Assembly (NCBI GenBank): GCA_040385525.1
Contig: JAZKHE010000002.1
Coordinates: 992,001 to 1,056,000 of the forward strand
Direction: 5' to 3'
Origin: JAZKHE01 sp040385525
GTDB lineage: Bacteria; Bacteroidota; Bacteroidia; UBA4408
Length of the DNA stretch: 64,000 nucleotides
Shown: in pieces, positions 35,509 through 45,147 of the stretch
Position numbering within the stretch: position 1 is the stretch's first letter
How the letters are laid out: each line of letters opens with the position of its first letter
Position numbers and translations under genes: made by a program
The notes under the pieces: model-generated
Databases searched by the model: none
Told to the model about the DNA's origin: nothing
Seen by the model: only the letters and a program-made list of their open reading frames with translations

Positions 35509-36116
35509 TTATATGCAGGGCATTCGGTTTTACCTCTGTTGTTACTTTTAAATCCTTTTCGTTTTTTGCCTTTAAATCCACCTTTCGAAGAACCACCACC
35601 TTTGCATCCAAAAAAATAGACTAAACCTGTGTGTAATAAAAATGCTTCTTGTCGAACAGCATAACGAGGCTCAACATAACCTTTTAAACAATTGTTTCCT
35701 ATAAAAGCACCAAAACCAGCTTCGCCATCAGCTTTTATTCCGCCACTTGCACTTGCATTTTGATTGCCAGAAGCGCCATTGTTATTTGCTGCAACAGAAC
35801 CCGATGCTTTAACACTTGCACTACCTTTTATTGTGCCAGAAGCAATTGCATAAAAATTTAAAAAACGGTATTCGTAAAAAGGAACAAGTGCAGAAACTCC
35901 ACCTAAAAATTTACCTTCATGAAAATAATAATAACCATAAGGAACAGCGTAAAGTTTTTTTGTAACAGGAATTAAAACTCTAGCGCTTAAACCTAAATAA
36001 CCATTTTTAGTATTGTATAACGTTCCGCCACCTGCTCCAAAACCTTCTTGACCAAAACTAATTTTGAATTGAATAACGATTAGTATGAATATTAATAAAC
36101 TATTTTTGAGTTTCAT
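35505..36116 (-). CDS. Secreted Gly/Ala/Ser-rich protein
   Basis: A 203-aa protein with a signal peptide ending FGQ. The first half of the mature part has aromatic strands (GYLGLSARVLIPV, LYAVPYGYYYF) like an outer-membrane barrel. The middle is low-complexity (GSASVKASGSVAANNN, ASASGGIKADGE). It ends in a basic, Gly-rich tail (GGFKGKKRKGFKSNN) and a CPAYN terminus. No family is recognised. Start ATG 36116. Its last 4 bases overlap the copy 3 membrane gene. Confidence 0.65.
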   Translation of the reverse strand: MKLKNSLLIFILIVIQFKISFGQEGFGAGGGTLYNTKNGYLGLSARVLIPVTKKLYAVPYGYYYFHEGKFLGGVSALVPFYEYRFLNFYAIASGTIKGSASVKASGSVAANNNGASGNQNASASGGIKADGEAGFGAFIGNNCLKGYVEPRYAVRQEAFLLHTGLVYFFGCKGGGSSKGGFKGKKRKGFKSNNRGKTECPAYN

Positions 36117-36159
36117 TCTTGTTATTTAACAACGAAAGATAAAACATTTTGTTATAAGA

Positions 36160-36258
36160 TACAAGAACTAAGATTTAAGAATCAAGACCCAAGATGGAAT
36201 TTTCTATTTTACTAATTCACAAATTCTCCAACTCACTAATTCACCAAATCTCTAATTT
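36160..36258. repeat. Degenerate AT-rich low-complexity repeat
   Basis: Imperfect CTAATTCACxAA-like words between the secreted-protein gene and hemH, related in style to 26941-27080. No coding evidence. Confidence 0.45.
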
Positions 36259-36259
36259 C

Positions 36260-37261
36260 TTATCTCACCATCTCAGCAATAGCGTCAACCCATGTATCGT
36301 TGCTGTTTAAACTTTCAACTAGTTGCACTTTTTCGCCGCCATGCTCTCTAAAAATAGCGTTGTATTCGTGCCCAATTTCTATGGTTGTTTCTAAACAATC
36401 TGCTGTAAATGCTGGGCTAAAAACTAATAATTTTTTCATCCCTTTTTTAGCTAATTCTTCAACAATTTTATCAGAAAAAGGTTCTATCCATTTTTGATTT
36501 AAGCGCGATTGAAAACCAACCGTATATTTACTTTCGGGAATATTTAATTGTTTAGCAATTAAGCGCGTTGTTTCGTAACAAGTTGCTTTGTAACAAAATT
36601 TATTTTCTTCGGTAATTTCGTTTTCGCAGTTATGGTCGCTACAAGGAGAATCTTCGTAAACTTTATCAACTTGTCTTACGGGTAAACCATGATAACTAAA
36701 AAGTACGTGATCGTATTCTCCAAATTTATATTGTTTACCTCTTTCAACAAATGAATTTATATATCCTTTATCATCATAATATTGACTAATAATGCGTAGT
36801 TCGGGTATTACATACCATTTACTAATAATTTGCATTATTTTTTCTAAAGACGAACCTGTGCTCGATGAAGCGTAATGAGGATAAAGAGGAAAAACAATTA
36901 TTTTATGAAAATTCTTTGTTCTAATTTCTTCTAAAACACTTTCTAAAGAAGGGTTTTGATAACGCATACCAAAAAAAACTTCGTGCGTATTAGCTAATTT
37001 TTTTTGTAATTTTTTTTGTAAATCAAGTCCGTGAAGTAGGAGAGGAGAACCTTCTTCTGTCCAGAGTTCTTTATAGATTTTAGCAGATTTTGGAGCTCTA
37101 AAAGGAACAATTAAACCATTTACTAAAAAAAAACGTCCAATTGGGTTAATATCAATTACGCGTGAGTCGTTTAAAAATTGAGTTAAATATTTTCTAACAT
37201 CAGATGTTGAAGGGCTATCAGGTGTACCTAAATTTACTAAAAGTAAAGCTGTTTTGTTCAT
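36260..37261 (-). CDS. hemH: Ferrochelatase
   Basis: A 333-aa enzyme inserting ferrous iron into protoporphyrin IX, the last step of heme synthesis. Matching blocks are LVNLGTPDSPSTSDVRKYL at the N-terminus, the active-site FSYHGLPVRQ with its histidine, CYETTRLIAKQL, and FSPAFTADCLETTIEIG near the C-terminus. The length is normal. With hemN at 24354 it covers late heme steps. Start ATG 37261. Confidence 0.96.
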   Translation of the reverse strand: MNKTALLLVNLGTPDSPSTSDVRKYLTQFLNDSRVIDINPIGRFFLVNGLIVPFRAPKSAKIYKELWTEEGSPLLLHGLDLQKKLQKKLANTHEVFFGMRYQNPSLESVLEEIRTKNFHKIIVFPLYPHYASSSTGSSLEKIMQIISKWYVIPELRIISQYYDDKGYINSFVERGKQYKFGEYDHVLFSYHGLPVRQVDKVYEDSPCSDHNCENEITEENKFCYKATCYETTRLIAKQLNIPESKYTVGFQSRLNQKWIEPFSDKIVEELAKKGMKKLLVFSPAFTADCLETTIEIGHEYNAIFREHGGEKVQLVESLNSNDTWVDAIAEMVR

Positions 37262-37284
37262 GTAATTGTTTTGGTTTTAAAATA

Positions 37285-37292
37285 CAAAGTTA
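37285..37292 (-). promoter_or_regulatory. -7 promoter box (TAACTTTG) of hemH
   Basis: A perfect TAnnTTTG on the minus strand, 23 bases before ATG 37261. Confidence 0.6.
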
Positions 37293-37456
37293 TTCAAATA
37301 TTTTGCTCGTAAGTGCTCATTATAATCAAACACAATTATTTAAAATGAGTTTTTTAGCTAAAACAATCGATTCAAAATACTAGTTCATAATTTTATTGTG
37401 TTTTTCATAATAAAATAATTATTTTTATAAGATAATCCATTTAATTAAACAACAAT

Positions 37457-40400
37457 ATGCGTTCATTGTTCCAAACTAAGTTTTTTTATTTTATTGCAGT
37501 TTGTTTATTTTCTTTTTCTGCAAAAGCACAATTATCAAGCTATACTTTTTCTCAAGGTATAGAAGGTTATACAGCAATTACAGGAGGAACTGTTTTGTGG
37601 TCGGGTGCCGGAATTGACGATGATCCTGCTGTAAACGTTGCAATACCTAGTTTTAATTTTAATGGAATAAATTACAACAGTTGTTATATAACGCCAAATG
37701 GTTTTATAACTTTTGGTTCAGAACCAAATACTGTAGAATACAGACCAATTTCATCTTCTGTTTCAACTTATTCGGGAGCTATATCTGCATTCGGATGGGA
37801 TTTAGTTTCTTCATCTACAGGTTCGCCAGAAGTAAGATGTCAACAAGTAAACGAAGAATTTATTATTCAATGGCAAGATTTTAAAAGAAATTCTATAAGT
37901 ACAATCGAAAAAATTAGTTTTCAAATAAAGTTAAATTCGTTAACCAATGTAATAAAAATTGTTTATGGTGGTTCCATCTTCCCAACAAATAATACAACAT
38001 ATCCACAAGTTGGTATTAGAGGTGCTTCTAATTCAAATTTTAGAAACCGTAAAGTTGTTGCTGCTACAGGCATTTGGTTAAATTCAACCGAAGGAACTTT
38101 AAATAACGATAATTGTTATTTTAACTCCGTTAATTCTGGTACAGTTCCAATTAGTGGTTTAACTTTTATTTGGACAGCTCCATGTGTAAATGCAAGTATA
38201 CCTTATTCAATTAATTTTGATGATGTTGAACCATATAATATACCAAATTGTACATCTATTCAAGATTTAAATGGCGCTAATACTTGGAATGTTGAAGAAG
38301 CTCCAACTGATACCATTTGTTTTAATGGAAATGTTTTGGCTTATAATTGGGATGGATCTACTCCTGGAGATGATTGGTTTTTTTCTAAAGGAATAAGTTT
38401 AACAGCTGGTAGTACTTATACTTTGCAATATGTTTATGGCGCTTACGATGTAGGTTTTCCTGAAAGTATGGAGGTTAAATTTGGTTTATCTGCAACACCA
38501 GTAGCAATGACTAACTCAATTGCATCGCACCCATTAATTGAAAGCCGTTTTGAACAAGTAGAAGTTAATTTTTCTCCAGCCTCAACAGGAGTTTACCACT
38601 TAGGATTTCACGCAAACTCAGATCCTGATATGTATAACCTTTATTTAGATGATATTTTATTATCTAATTATACACCATGCACAAAACCAACAAGTTTATC
38701 TGCTTATAATGCAAACACAACAAGTGTTGTAGTTAGTTTTACTGCTGGTGGTTCAGAAACAGAATGGCAAATTGAATATGGTGTTGCTCCTTACGTTTTT
38801 ACAGGACTATCAATGGCAACTTTTACTTCAAATACATTTACTTTAACAGGGCTAAATCCTGGTACAAAATATCAATTTAAAGTAAGAGGAAATTGTGGTG
38901 CAAGTAAAAGTTTATGGACAAGATTACAGAATTTCATAACACCTTGTAATCCAACAACAACATTACCTTTAGCTCAAAGTTTCGATAATAGCCAATTTCC
39001 TGCGTGTTGGTCGGCTAGCTTAATTTCTGGGGAAGATGGTTGGGAAGTTAAAAATTTTGATTCAGGAATCTCAGCTCCAAAAAGTGGAACCAATTTTATT
39101 GGAAAAACAAATACTGATTCTGAAGCCTTATTAATCAGTCCACCATTAAATTTAAATGGATTAGGTGCTACTCCAGTTCAAATAAGTTCATGGTTGTATA
39201 GAAGCTCTACAAGTGATGTTAACGATAAAATTACTTTTTACGTAAATAACTCGAGCAACTTAACTGGGGCAGTTCAACTTCTTGAAATCTTTACTAATAT
39301 TGGTGTTGCGCCAACAGTTGGCACTGATGGATGGTATAATTATAAAGTTACAATTCCTACATCATACAACACTAATGGAACGTTTTATGTTATAGCTAAA
39401 GGTTCTACTAGCGCAGATGCAGCTTCTAACGCTTTGGGTATTGATGAGTTTAGATTGGAGTTAGTTGCTAGTTTAGATATTCAAGCAAATACTTTTATTA
39501 ATCCAAGCACTGTAGGTTGTTATAGTAGTTCAGAAAATGTTTCGGTTGTTGTAGAAAACGTAGGTAACACTTTAATTAATTTTGCTACAAACAATTTAGT
39601 TTTAAATGCAAATGTAACAGGTACAACAGCAAGTACAATTACAACAACAATAAATTCGGGAACATTAGCAGCTGGTGCTTTAGCAACCTATTCTGTTGGA
39701 AACGCAAATATGCTTGCCGTTGGTAATTATTTTATTAGTGGGAGTGCAAATTTAAGTGGAGATTTATCAACATCAAATAATACATTTGAAACTGCAATAA
39801 GAGAAAAATTTTCAACTTATGCTTTACCATACACTGAAACATTTAACTCATACACAAACTTAAGCGATGCACCAATTTGGAATGGTAATGGCGACTGGAT
39901 TGTTGCAGATAATCAAGGAACAGCTGGAACAAAATCGTACATAACTCAAGTGAATTTAAGTTTTCCGCAAGCTACAACAATTACTAAATTTAATTTAGGA
40001 ACAGTAACTTCTGCAACTTCATTAACACTTGATTATAGAATTGTAGATGAACACGATTTAAGTTCGGCTCCAAGTGCTGCAACTACTTTAGTTGCTGGAG
40101 ATTTTATTAAAATTAGTTTATCAACAGATTGTGGTGCATCTTACACATTGTTTCATACCATCAACAATGGTAATCACACCCCATCTTTAAGTTTTACTAA
40201 TAAAAATCTTTCATTAGCAGCATATGCTGGGCAAAATATACAATTTAAAATTGAAGTACAGTCTGGAGGTTCAAACGATTTTTATTTTAATATGGATAAT
40301 TTTAATGTTGTTCAACCACTTGATAACAATGCAAATTTATCTAATTTAGTTTCTAGTCAAGGTTCTCTTAATCCAACATTTGCTTCTGGCACTACAAATT

Positions 40401-41995
40401 ACACTGTAACTCTACCAATTGGGTCTTCTGGTAGTGCTATACTAACGCCAACTTTAGCATCATCTTTATCAATTACATCATCCAACACTTCTGCATCAAA
40501 TGTTGCTGGTAATCCTCCAACAAATATTGCATCAGTTGTTGTTATGGCGCAAACAGGAGCTACTCAAACTTACACTGTAACGTACAATGTTATAACGTTA
40601 AACTCAAATTCTTCGCTTTCTAATTTAACAACAAGTGTTGGTTCTTTTACATTTTCTTTTGCACCAGGTATTTATAATTACACAGTTAATTTGCCTACAG
40701 GTACAACAGGCACTGCTAGTTTAACTCCAACTTTAGCAACAACGCTTTCTACAATAACTTCTAACACAAGTGCAACAGATGTTGGTGGAACTGCACCTGC
40801 AAATATTGCTACAGTAGTTGTAACAGCCGAAAACGGATCAACAAGTACTTATACTGTAACTTACAACACTAGTCCGTTAAATTCTAATTCAAGTTTAGCA
40901 ACATTAGTTCCTAATAGAGGAGATTTAGTACCAACATTTTCACCATCAACTTTTAACTATACTGTAACTCTACCTTTTGGTTCAACAGGTTCTGATAATT
41001 TATCGGCAACGGTTGCTAGTTCTTTATCAGTAATTAGTTCTAATGTGGCGGCAAGTAATGTAGCCAATAATAATGGTGTAGATAATGTTGCAACTGTTGT
41101 TGTAACTGCACAAGATGCATCAACAAGTACTTATACAGTAACTTATACTGTTGAAGCTGGTAACACCAATTCAAGTTTAACGGCTTTAACTTCAAGTGTA
41201 GGAACAATAAGTCCAGTGTTTGCATCATCTACTTTTAGCTACACAGTAACATTGCCAATAGGTTCTTCTGGCTCAGCTACTTTAACACCAACACTAGCAA
41301 CAACTTTATCTACAATAACATCAAACGTAAGTGCAAGTAATGTTAATGGTTCAGCACCTAATAATACAGCCTATGTAATTGTAACTGCTCAAACAGGTGC
41401 AACATCAACTTATACTGTTGTGTACAATGTTGTTCAACCAAGTACTGATGCTACATTGGCTACATTAACATCAAATATTGGAAGTTTTACAACAACATTT
41501 AATCCTAGTGTTTTAAGTTATACTGTTGTTGTTCCGCAAGGCACAACTGGAGCCTCAATAATTTCGGCTACAGCAGTTTCTACATCTGCAAATGTTACAA
41601 TTACGCAAGCAACAGATGTGTCGGGCGCTGCACCTGCAAACGTTGCGACAGTTGTTGTTACAGCGCAAGATGGAACTACAATTTTAACTTACACTATAAC
41701 TTATAGTTTTGCTAGCGGTTTAAATGAGTTAAATAAAGGCAATATACAAGTTGAGGTTTATCCAAATCCTGTAATTAATAAAGTATTTATTAAAGTAACT
41801 TCTAATACAAATTCTTTACCATTACAAATTGAAGTGCTCAATGTATCAGGTCAAATTTTGTATGCTAAACAAGTTAATTCTTGCGGTTTAATTTGTAATT
41901 ATGATTTAGATTTAAGCGACTTACCACAAGGTATTTATTTTGTGAAACTACACAACGAAATGACAAGCGAAATAAAACGAGTAGTGAAAAATTAA
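37457..41995 (+). CDS. Giant T9SS-exported adhesin-like protein with cadherin-like repeats
   Basis: A 1512-aa surface protein. Signal peptide ends AKAQ. Residues 25-260 form a beta-sandwich (GNFITFG-like strands); 260-400 another lectin-like domain; about 405-505 a fibronectin type III domain (TKPTSLSAYNANTTSVVVS); 510-690 a MAM-like beta region. From about 957 to 1420 there are five tandem cadherin-like beta-sandwich repeats of roughly 93 residues, each with a LxxLxxSxGxxxPxFxxxxxxYTV pattern. The last 80 residues are a type-A T9SS sorting domain (VEVYPNPVINKVFI, DLPQGIYFVKL). It should be anchored on the surface and probably mediates adhesion; there is no catalytic motif. Confidence 0.88.
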   Translation: MRSLFQTKFFYFIAVCLFSFSAKAQLSSYTFSQGIEGYTAITGGTVLWSGAGIDDDPAVNVAIPSFNFNGINYNSCYITPNGFITFGSEPNTVEYRPISSSVSTYSGAISAFGWDLVSSSTGSPEVRCQQVNEEFIIQWQDFKRNSISTIEKISFQIKLNSLTNVIKIVYGGSIFPTNNTTYPQVGIRGASNSNFRNRKVVAATGIWLNSTEGTLNNDNCYFNSVNSGTVPISGLTFIWTAPCVNASIPYSINFDDVEPYNIPNCTSIQDLNGANTWNVEEAPTDTICFNGNVLAYNWDGSTPGDDWFFSKGISLTAGSTYTLQYVYGAYDVGFPESMEVKFGLSATPVAMTNSIASHPLIESRFEQVEVNFSPASTGVYHLGFHANSDPDMYNLYLDDILLSNYTPCTKPTSLSAYNANTTSVVVSFTAGGSETEWQIEYGVAPYVFTGLSMATFTSNTFTLTGLNPGTKYQFKVRGNCGASKSLWTRLQNFITPCNPTTTLPLAQSFDNSQFPACWSASLISGEDGWEVKNFDSGISAPKSGTNFIGKTNTDSEALLISPPLNLNGLGATPVQISSWLYRSSTSDVNDKITFYVNNSSNLTGAVQLLEIFTNIGVAPTVGTDGWYNYKVTIPTSYNTNGTFYVIAKGSTSADAASNALGIDEFRLELVASLDIQANTFINPSTVGCYSSSENVSVVVENVGNTLINFATNNLVLNANVTGTTASTITTTINSGTLAAGALATYSVGNANMLAVGNYFISGSANLSGDLSTSNNTFETAIREKFSTYALPYTETFNSYTNLSDAPIWNGNGDWIVADNQGTAGTKSYITQVNLSFPQATTITKFNLGTVTSATSLTLDYRIVDEHDLSSAPSAATTLVAGDFIKISLSTDCGASYTLFHTINNGNHTPSLSFTNKNLSLAAYAGQNIQFKIEVQSGGSNDFYFNMDNFNVVQPLDNNANLSNLVSSQGSLNPTFASGTTNYTVTLPIGSSGSAILTPTLASSLSITSSNTSASNVAGNPPTNIASVVVMAQTGATQTYTVTYNVITLNSNSSLSNLTTSVGSFTFSFAPGIYNYTVNLPTGTTGTASLTPTLATTLSTITSNTSATDVGGTAPANIATVVVTAENGSTSTYTVTYNTSPLNSNSSLATLVPNRGDLVPTFSPSTFNYTVTLPFGSTGSDNLSATVASSLSVISSNVAASNVANNNGVDNVATVVVTAQDASTSTYTVTYTVEAGNTNSSLTALTSSVGTISPVFASSTFSYTVTLPIGSSGSATLTPTLATTLSTITSNVSASNVNGSAPNNTAYVIVTAQTGATSTYTVVYNVVQPSTDATLATLTSNIGSFTTTFNPSVLSYTVVVPQGTTGASIISATAVSTSANVTITQATDVSGAAPANVATVVVTAQDGTTILTYTITYSFASGLNELNKGNIQVEVYPNPVINKVFIKVTSNTNSLPLQIEVLNVSGQILYAKQVNSCGLICNYDLDLSDLPQGIYFVKLHNEMTSEIKRVVKN
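40320..41720 (+). repeat. Five tandem coding repeats of about 280 bases
   Basis: The cadherin-like domains of the 1512-aa protein begin near 40327, 40602, 40880, 41159 and 41441, a period of about 93 codons. Copies have diverged but stay in frame. Confidence 0.8.
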
Positions 41996-42014
41996 TGTGC
42001 AATAAATAAATTTT

Positions 42015-42040
42015 AAAAGCCTCCAGTTGGAGGCTTTTTT
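42015..42040. terminator. Bidirectional terminator
   Basis: Stem AAAAGCCTCC/GGAGGCTTTT (42015-42024 and 42029-42038) with a 4-base loop and T-run, between convergent genes. Confidence 0.88.
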
Positions 42041-42050
42041 TATGGACTAA

Positions 42051-42812
42051 TTATTTAAAAAGATTAAATACAATTTCTTTTTTTCTTCTGGATATAGGGA
42101 TTTCAGTTCCGTCAATCATTAAAATTGTTCCATTATCTTTTTTGAGATACGACTTAGCGAATTTTAAATTGATTAAATGAGATCGGTGAACTCTTTCAAA
42201 TCCGTAATCTCTAAGTATCTCTTCAAATTCTTTTAATGTTTTAGAAACCATTAAAGGCTTATCTTTTGTAAAATAAAAAGTGGTGTAATTGTGTTCAGAT
42301 TCGCATCTTATAATTTCGCTAATCGAACATTTTTTTGTTTCGGTTAATGTTGATAGATGTATTTTTTTTTCTTCCGTTTGGTTAGAAATATTATCTAATA
42401 ACAGTCTATAATCGTAATTGTAATTTTTTTTACTATTTAAAATTTTTACTTTATCTACAGCTTGTTTAAGTTCCGAAGGAATAATTGGTTTTAATAAATA
42501 ATCTACAGCACTAATTCTAAAAGCTCTAATTGCATATTTATTTGATGCAGTAGTAAAGATTATTTTTAGTGTATCAAAATCTTCTTTTTTTAAATCTTTT
42601 TCTAAAATATCAATTAAATCAAAAGCGTTTCCATCACTTAAATTTATATCTAAAAAAACAATATCAGGAATATTGTTTTTAAACAAAGCTTTGGCTTCGG
42701 CAATACTTCCGCATTCTCCAATTAAATTAACATCAGGGCATGTTAACGAAAGCGAGTATTTTAGCGCAGAAAGGTTTTGCTGTTCGTCTTCTATAATAAT
42801 GGCAGATAACAC
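42051..42812 (-). CDS. LytTR family response regulator
   Basis: A 253-aa regulator. The receiver domain (about 1-125) has the acidic pair Glu8-Asp9 and phosphoacceptor Asp55 (IVFLDINLSDG), plus a DYLLKPI lysine. The LytTR DNA-binding domain (about 155-250) has ECxSEHNYTTFYF-like and FERVHRSHLINL blocks. Start GTG 42812; no ATG precedes the receiver. It is co-transcribed with the sensor kinase 17 bases upstream. It probably binds the direct repeats at 44842-44875 and regulates this operon or the surface-protein genes on either side. Confidence 0.93.
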   Translation of the reverse strand: MLSAIIIEDEQQNLSALKYSLSLTCPDVNLIGECGSIAEAKALFKNNIPDIVFLDINLSDGNAFDLIDILEKDLKKEDFDTLKIIFTTASNKYAIRAFRISAVDYLLKPIIPSELKQAVDKVKILNSKKNYNYDYRLLLDNISNQTEEKKIHLSTLTETKKCSISEIIRCESEHNYTTFYFTKDKPLMVSKTLKEFEEILRDYGFERVHRSHLINLKFAKSYLKKDNGTILMIDGTEIPISRRKKEIVFNLFK

Positions 42813-42829
42813 TTTTCTTTTTTTTAAAT

Positions 42830-44776
42830 TTAAATGTAATTTAAAGGAAAAACAAGTTTAACTAAAGTTCCTGTTACAGAATTATTTTCATTCAACAAAT
42901 CGTGAGTAGAAATGTGTATTTTTTCTTTATACATTAAATTAAGTGTTTGCACTCTTTCTTCAGTAATTGTTAAGGCAAGAGAATTGTGTTTTGGTGAAAA
43001 TTTTGTTTTTCTTTTTAACGATTCAGCTATTCCAATTCCATCATCTTGCACTTCACAAACAATATTTGTGTCATCAACTATATAAAATTTAATAGTAATA
43101 TTGCCTTGCTCATTTTTCGGTAAAATGCCGTGTAGTATTGCATTCTCTACAAAAGGTTGAATAAACATAGGTGGTATAGCAGCAGAATCTTCCATGTTTT
43201 TCGCAACAATAACTTTAAAATCGAATTTATTGTTGTAGCGCAATTGCTCTAAATATAAATAGGATTGAAGCATTTTAACTTCATCGGTTACTGTGGTTAA
43301 TTGCTGACGAGATTGCTCTAAATTATGTCTTATCAGTTTAGAAAAAACGCCCAAATATTCTAATGCTTTTTCTTTTTTATTTTCTGAAATAAAACCTCCA
43401 ATCGAACCCAACGAATTAAAAATAAAATGAGGATTCATTTGCGCAGCAAGCGCATTTCGCTCTAGTGTTAAATATTTATTTTGAAGTAATATTTTGTTTT
43501 TAGTTTGTTTGCGATTGTATAAAATAAAAATAAATAGTACAACAATTGTAGCCAAAATAAACATACTAAAAGTAAATTGCTTGTTTCTTTTGCTTTCTAA
43601 AACTTGTAAGTTTTTTTCTGCTTTTAATAATTCAATTTCTTTTATTTTATTATTGGTTTCGTATTCTGTTTGAATTTCTAAAAGTGACTTTGCATTCGTT
43701 TCTATTTTAATGCTGTCTTCCATGTTTTTATGCAAGTAAAAAAAGTCATACGCTTCTTTATATTTGTTGTTTATTTTATAATGATTTGAAAGCATTAAAT
43801 AACTTGCAGATAATGCAATTTTGTAATTAATAATTTCCGAAATACTAAGTTGTTTTTTAAAACATTCTTCAGCTTTTGAGTACTGTTTTAGTGAGTCATA
43901 AATAACGCCTAAACTTCCGTAGGTTTCTGATATTCTTTTTTTATCGTTTAGTTTGCTAAATAGATCAAGTGCTTTTAATTCAATGTCTAAAGCTTCGTTA
44001 TATTTTTGTTGAGAAATATATACTCTAGCAATTCCATTATTAGCAACAGCCACACCCAATTCATCGTCTATATATTTACTTATTTTTAAACTTAAATTAA
44101 AGTATTTTAATGCGTTAGTATAATCTTTTATGTCTTCGTAAACCAACGCTAGATTGTAATACAGATGACTATAAAAATAGGTGTTTTCATCTTTTTTATT
44201 TTCAAGAGCACTTAAATAATGTTTAATAGCAACATCATATTTTTTTTGATAATAATAAATAGTTGCAATATTCGCTTTAGATGTTGCAATGCCTATTGTA
44301 TCTTTAATTTTCTCTCTAATTTTTAAAGCTTGCGTGTAGTTTTCTAAAGCGTTTGTGTATTGTGCTCTACTAACATAAATATTTCCAATATTACTTAAAA
44401 CCCCAACATATTTTCTCTCATCTTTTAATTCTTTTGAAGCTATCAATGCTTTAGAATAATAAGCCATTGCTTTATTGTTTTCGTCTTGATTTGCATAGTA
44501 ATTTCCAAGCATATTATTGGAAGTGTAAATGCCTTTTTTGTAATCAATAGTTTCGCTTAGTTGTAACGACCTATTAAAATAATTTACAGACTGCCCGCCA
44601 TCTTCTAAATTAAATAAATGCTTACCAATGGCTATTAAAATATTTACTCGGTTGGTATCTAAAACTGTTTTTCGCAACTCACGTTTTAAAGAATCTAACA
44701 TGTTTTTAGAACTTGCATTAGATTGTTTAAAACCGAATAATATCAGAAATAAAAAAAGTATATTTTTAAACTTCAT
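42830..44776 (-). CDS. TPR-repeat sensor histidine kinase (LytS-like)
   Basis: A 648-aa kinase. A signal/TM start is followed by about eight TPR helical repeats (about 60-395; for example YVGVLSNIGNIYVSRAQ and AVANNGIARVYISQQ) in the periplasm. A transmembrane helix lies at about 405-425, then a short coiled coil. The catalytic part is of the His_kinase family: QMNPHFIFNSL with His450, YLYLEQLRYNNKFDFKV, then the ATP-binding domain with NAILHGILP. It should sense an extracytoplasmic protein or ligand through the TPRs and phosphorylate the LytTR partner. Start ATG 44776. Confidence 0.92.
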   Translation of the reverse strand: MKFKNILFLFLILFGFKQSNASSKNMLDSLKRELRKTVLDTNRVNILIAIGKHLFNLEDGGQSVNYFNRSLQLSETIDYKKGIYTSNNMLGNYYANQDENNKAMAYYSKALIASKELKDERKYVGVLSNIGNIYVSRAQYTNALENYTQALKIREKIKDTIGIATSKANIATIYYYQKKYDVAIKHYLSALENKKDENTYFYSHLYYNLALVYEDIKDYTNALKYFNLSLKISKYIDDELGVAVANNGIARVYISQQKYNEALDIELKALDLFSKLNDKKRISETYGSLGVIYDSLKQYSKAEECFKKQLSISEIINYKIALSASYLMLSNHYKINNKYKEAYDFFYLHKNMEDSIKIETNAKSLLEIQTEYETNNKIKEIELLKAEKNLQVLESKRNKQFTFSMFILATIVVLFIFILYNRKQTKNKILLQNKYLTLERNALAAQMNPHFIFNSLGSIGGFISENKKEKALEYLGVFSKLIRHNLEQSRQQLTTVTDEVKMLQSYLYLEQLRYNNKFDFKVIVAKNMEDSAAIPPMFIQPFVENAILHGILPKNEQGNITIKFYIVDDTNIVCEVQDDGIGIAESLKRKTKFSPKHNSLALTITEERVQTLNLMYKEKIHISTHDLLNENNSVTGTLVKLVFPLNYI

Positions 44777-45147
44777 AAATTGCTTTTGAGTTTGTTAAAT
44801 TAGATAAAAAATGAAGCAACTATACTAATTAAAAGTTTTTTTACCGAATTGTAAATCAAACCTACCGAATTGTAATTCTATTATATTAAACAATAAAATA
44901 GCTTTAATTTTATAATAGAAAAATAGATTACGAGTTGTAGAATTGTGATTTTGACTATGTTTTGATGCATGAGTTTTTAGCAACTGAATATTTTGATTGT
45001 GAGCTAGATGCGTTTTAGCAAGTTGAATTTTGAAATAATGCTTAAAAATAGTTTAAAAAAATAAGATATAACGCTTTGATAATTGTTTTTTAAATATTAA
45101 CTTAGTAGTACTATTAATTTTAGGGTTACATAAATTTATAAATTAAA
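44777..45147. other. 371-base regulatory gap between divergent units
   Basis: Holds the LytTR-like direct repeat and, farther right, an imperfect direct repeat (about 44974-44996 and 45013-45033, both with TTTTAGCAA, then TTGA). No TAnnTTTG box was found at the usual distance from either start, so these genes may use an activated promoter. No coding frame was seen. Confidence 0.5.
44842..44875. promoter_or_regulatory. Candidate LytTR binding site: perfect direct repeat with 21-base period
   Basis: TACCGAATTGTAA occurs at 44842-44854 and 44863-44875. LytTR regulators typically bind imperfect direct repeats about two helical turns apart. The site is 66 bases upstream of the kinase start and 273 bases upstream of the divergent gene at 45148. 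Confidence 0.6.

Noticed and set aside
40320..41720. Tandem repeats as a CRISPR array
   Set aside because: The period is about 280 bases, in frame, and encodes cadherin-like domains with no spacers.
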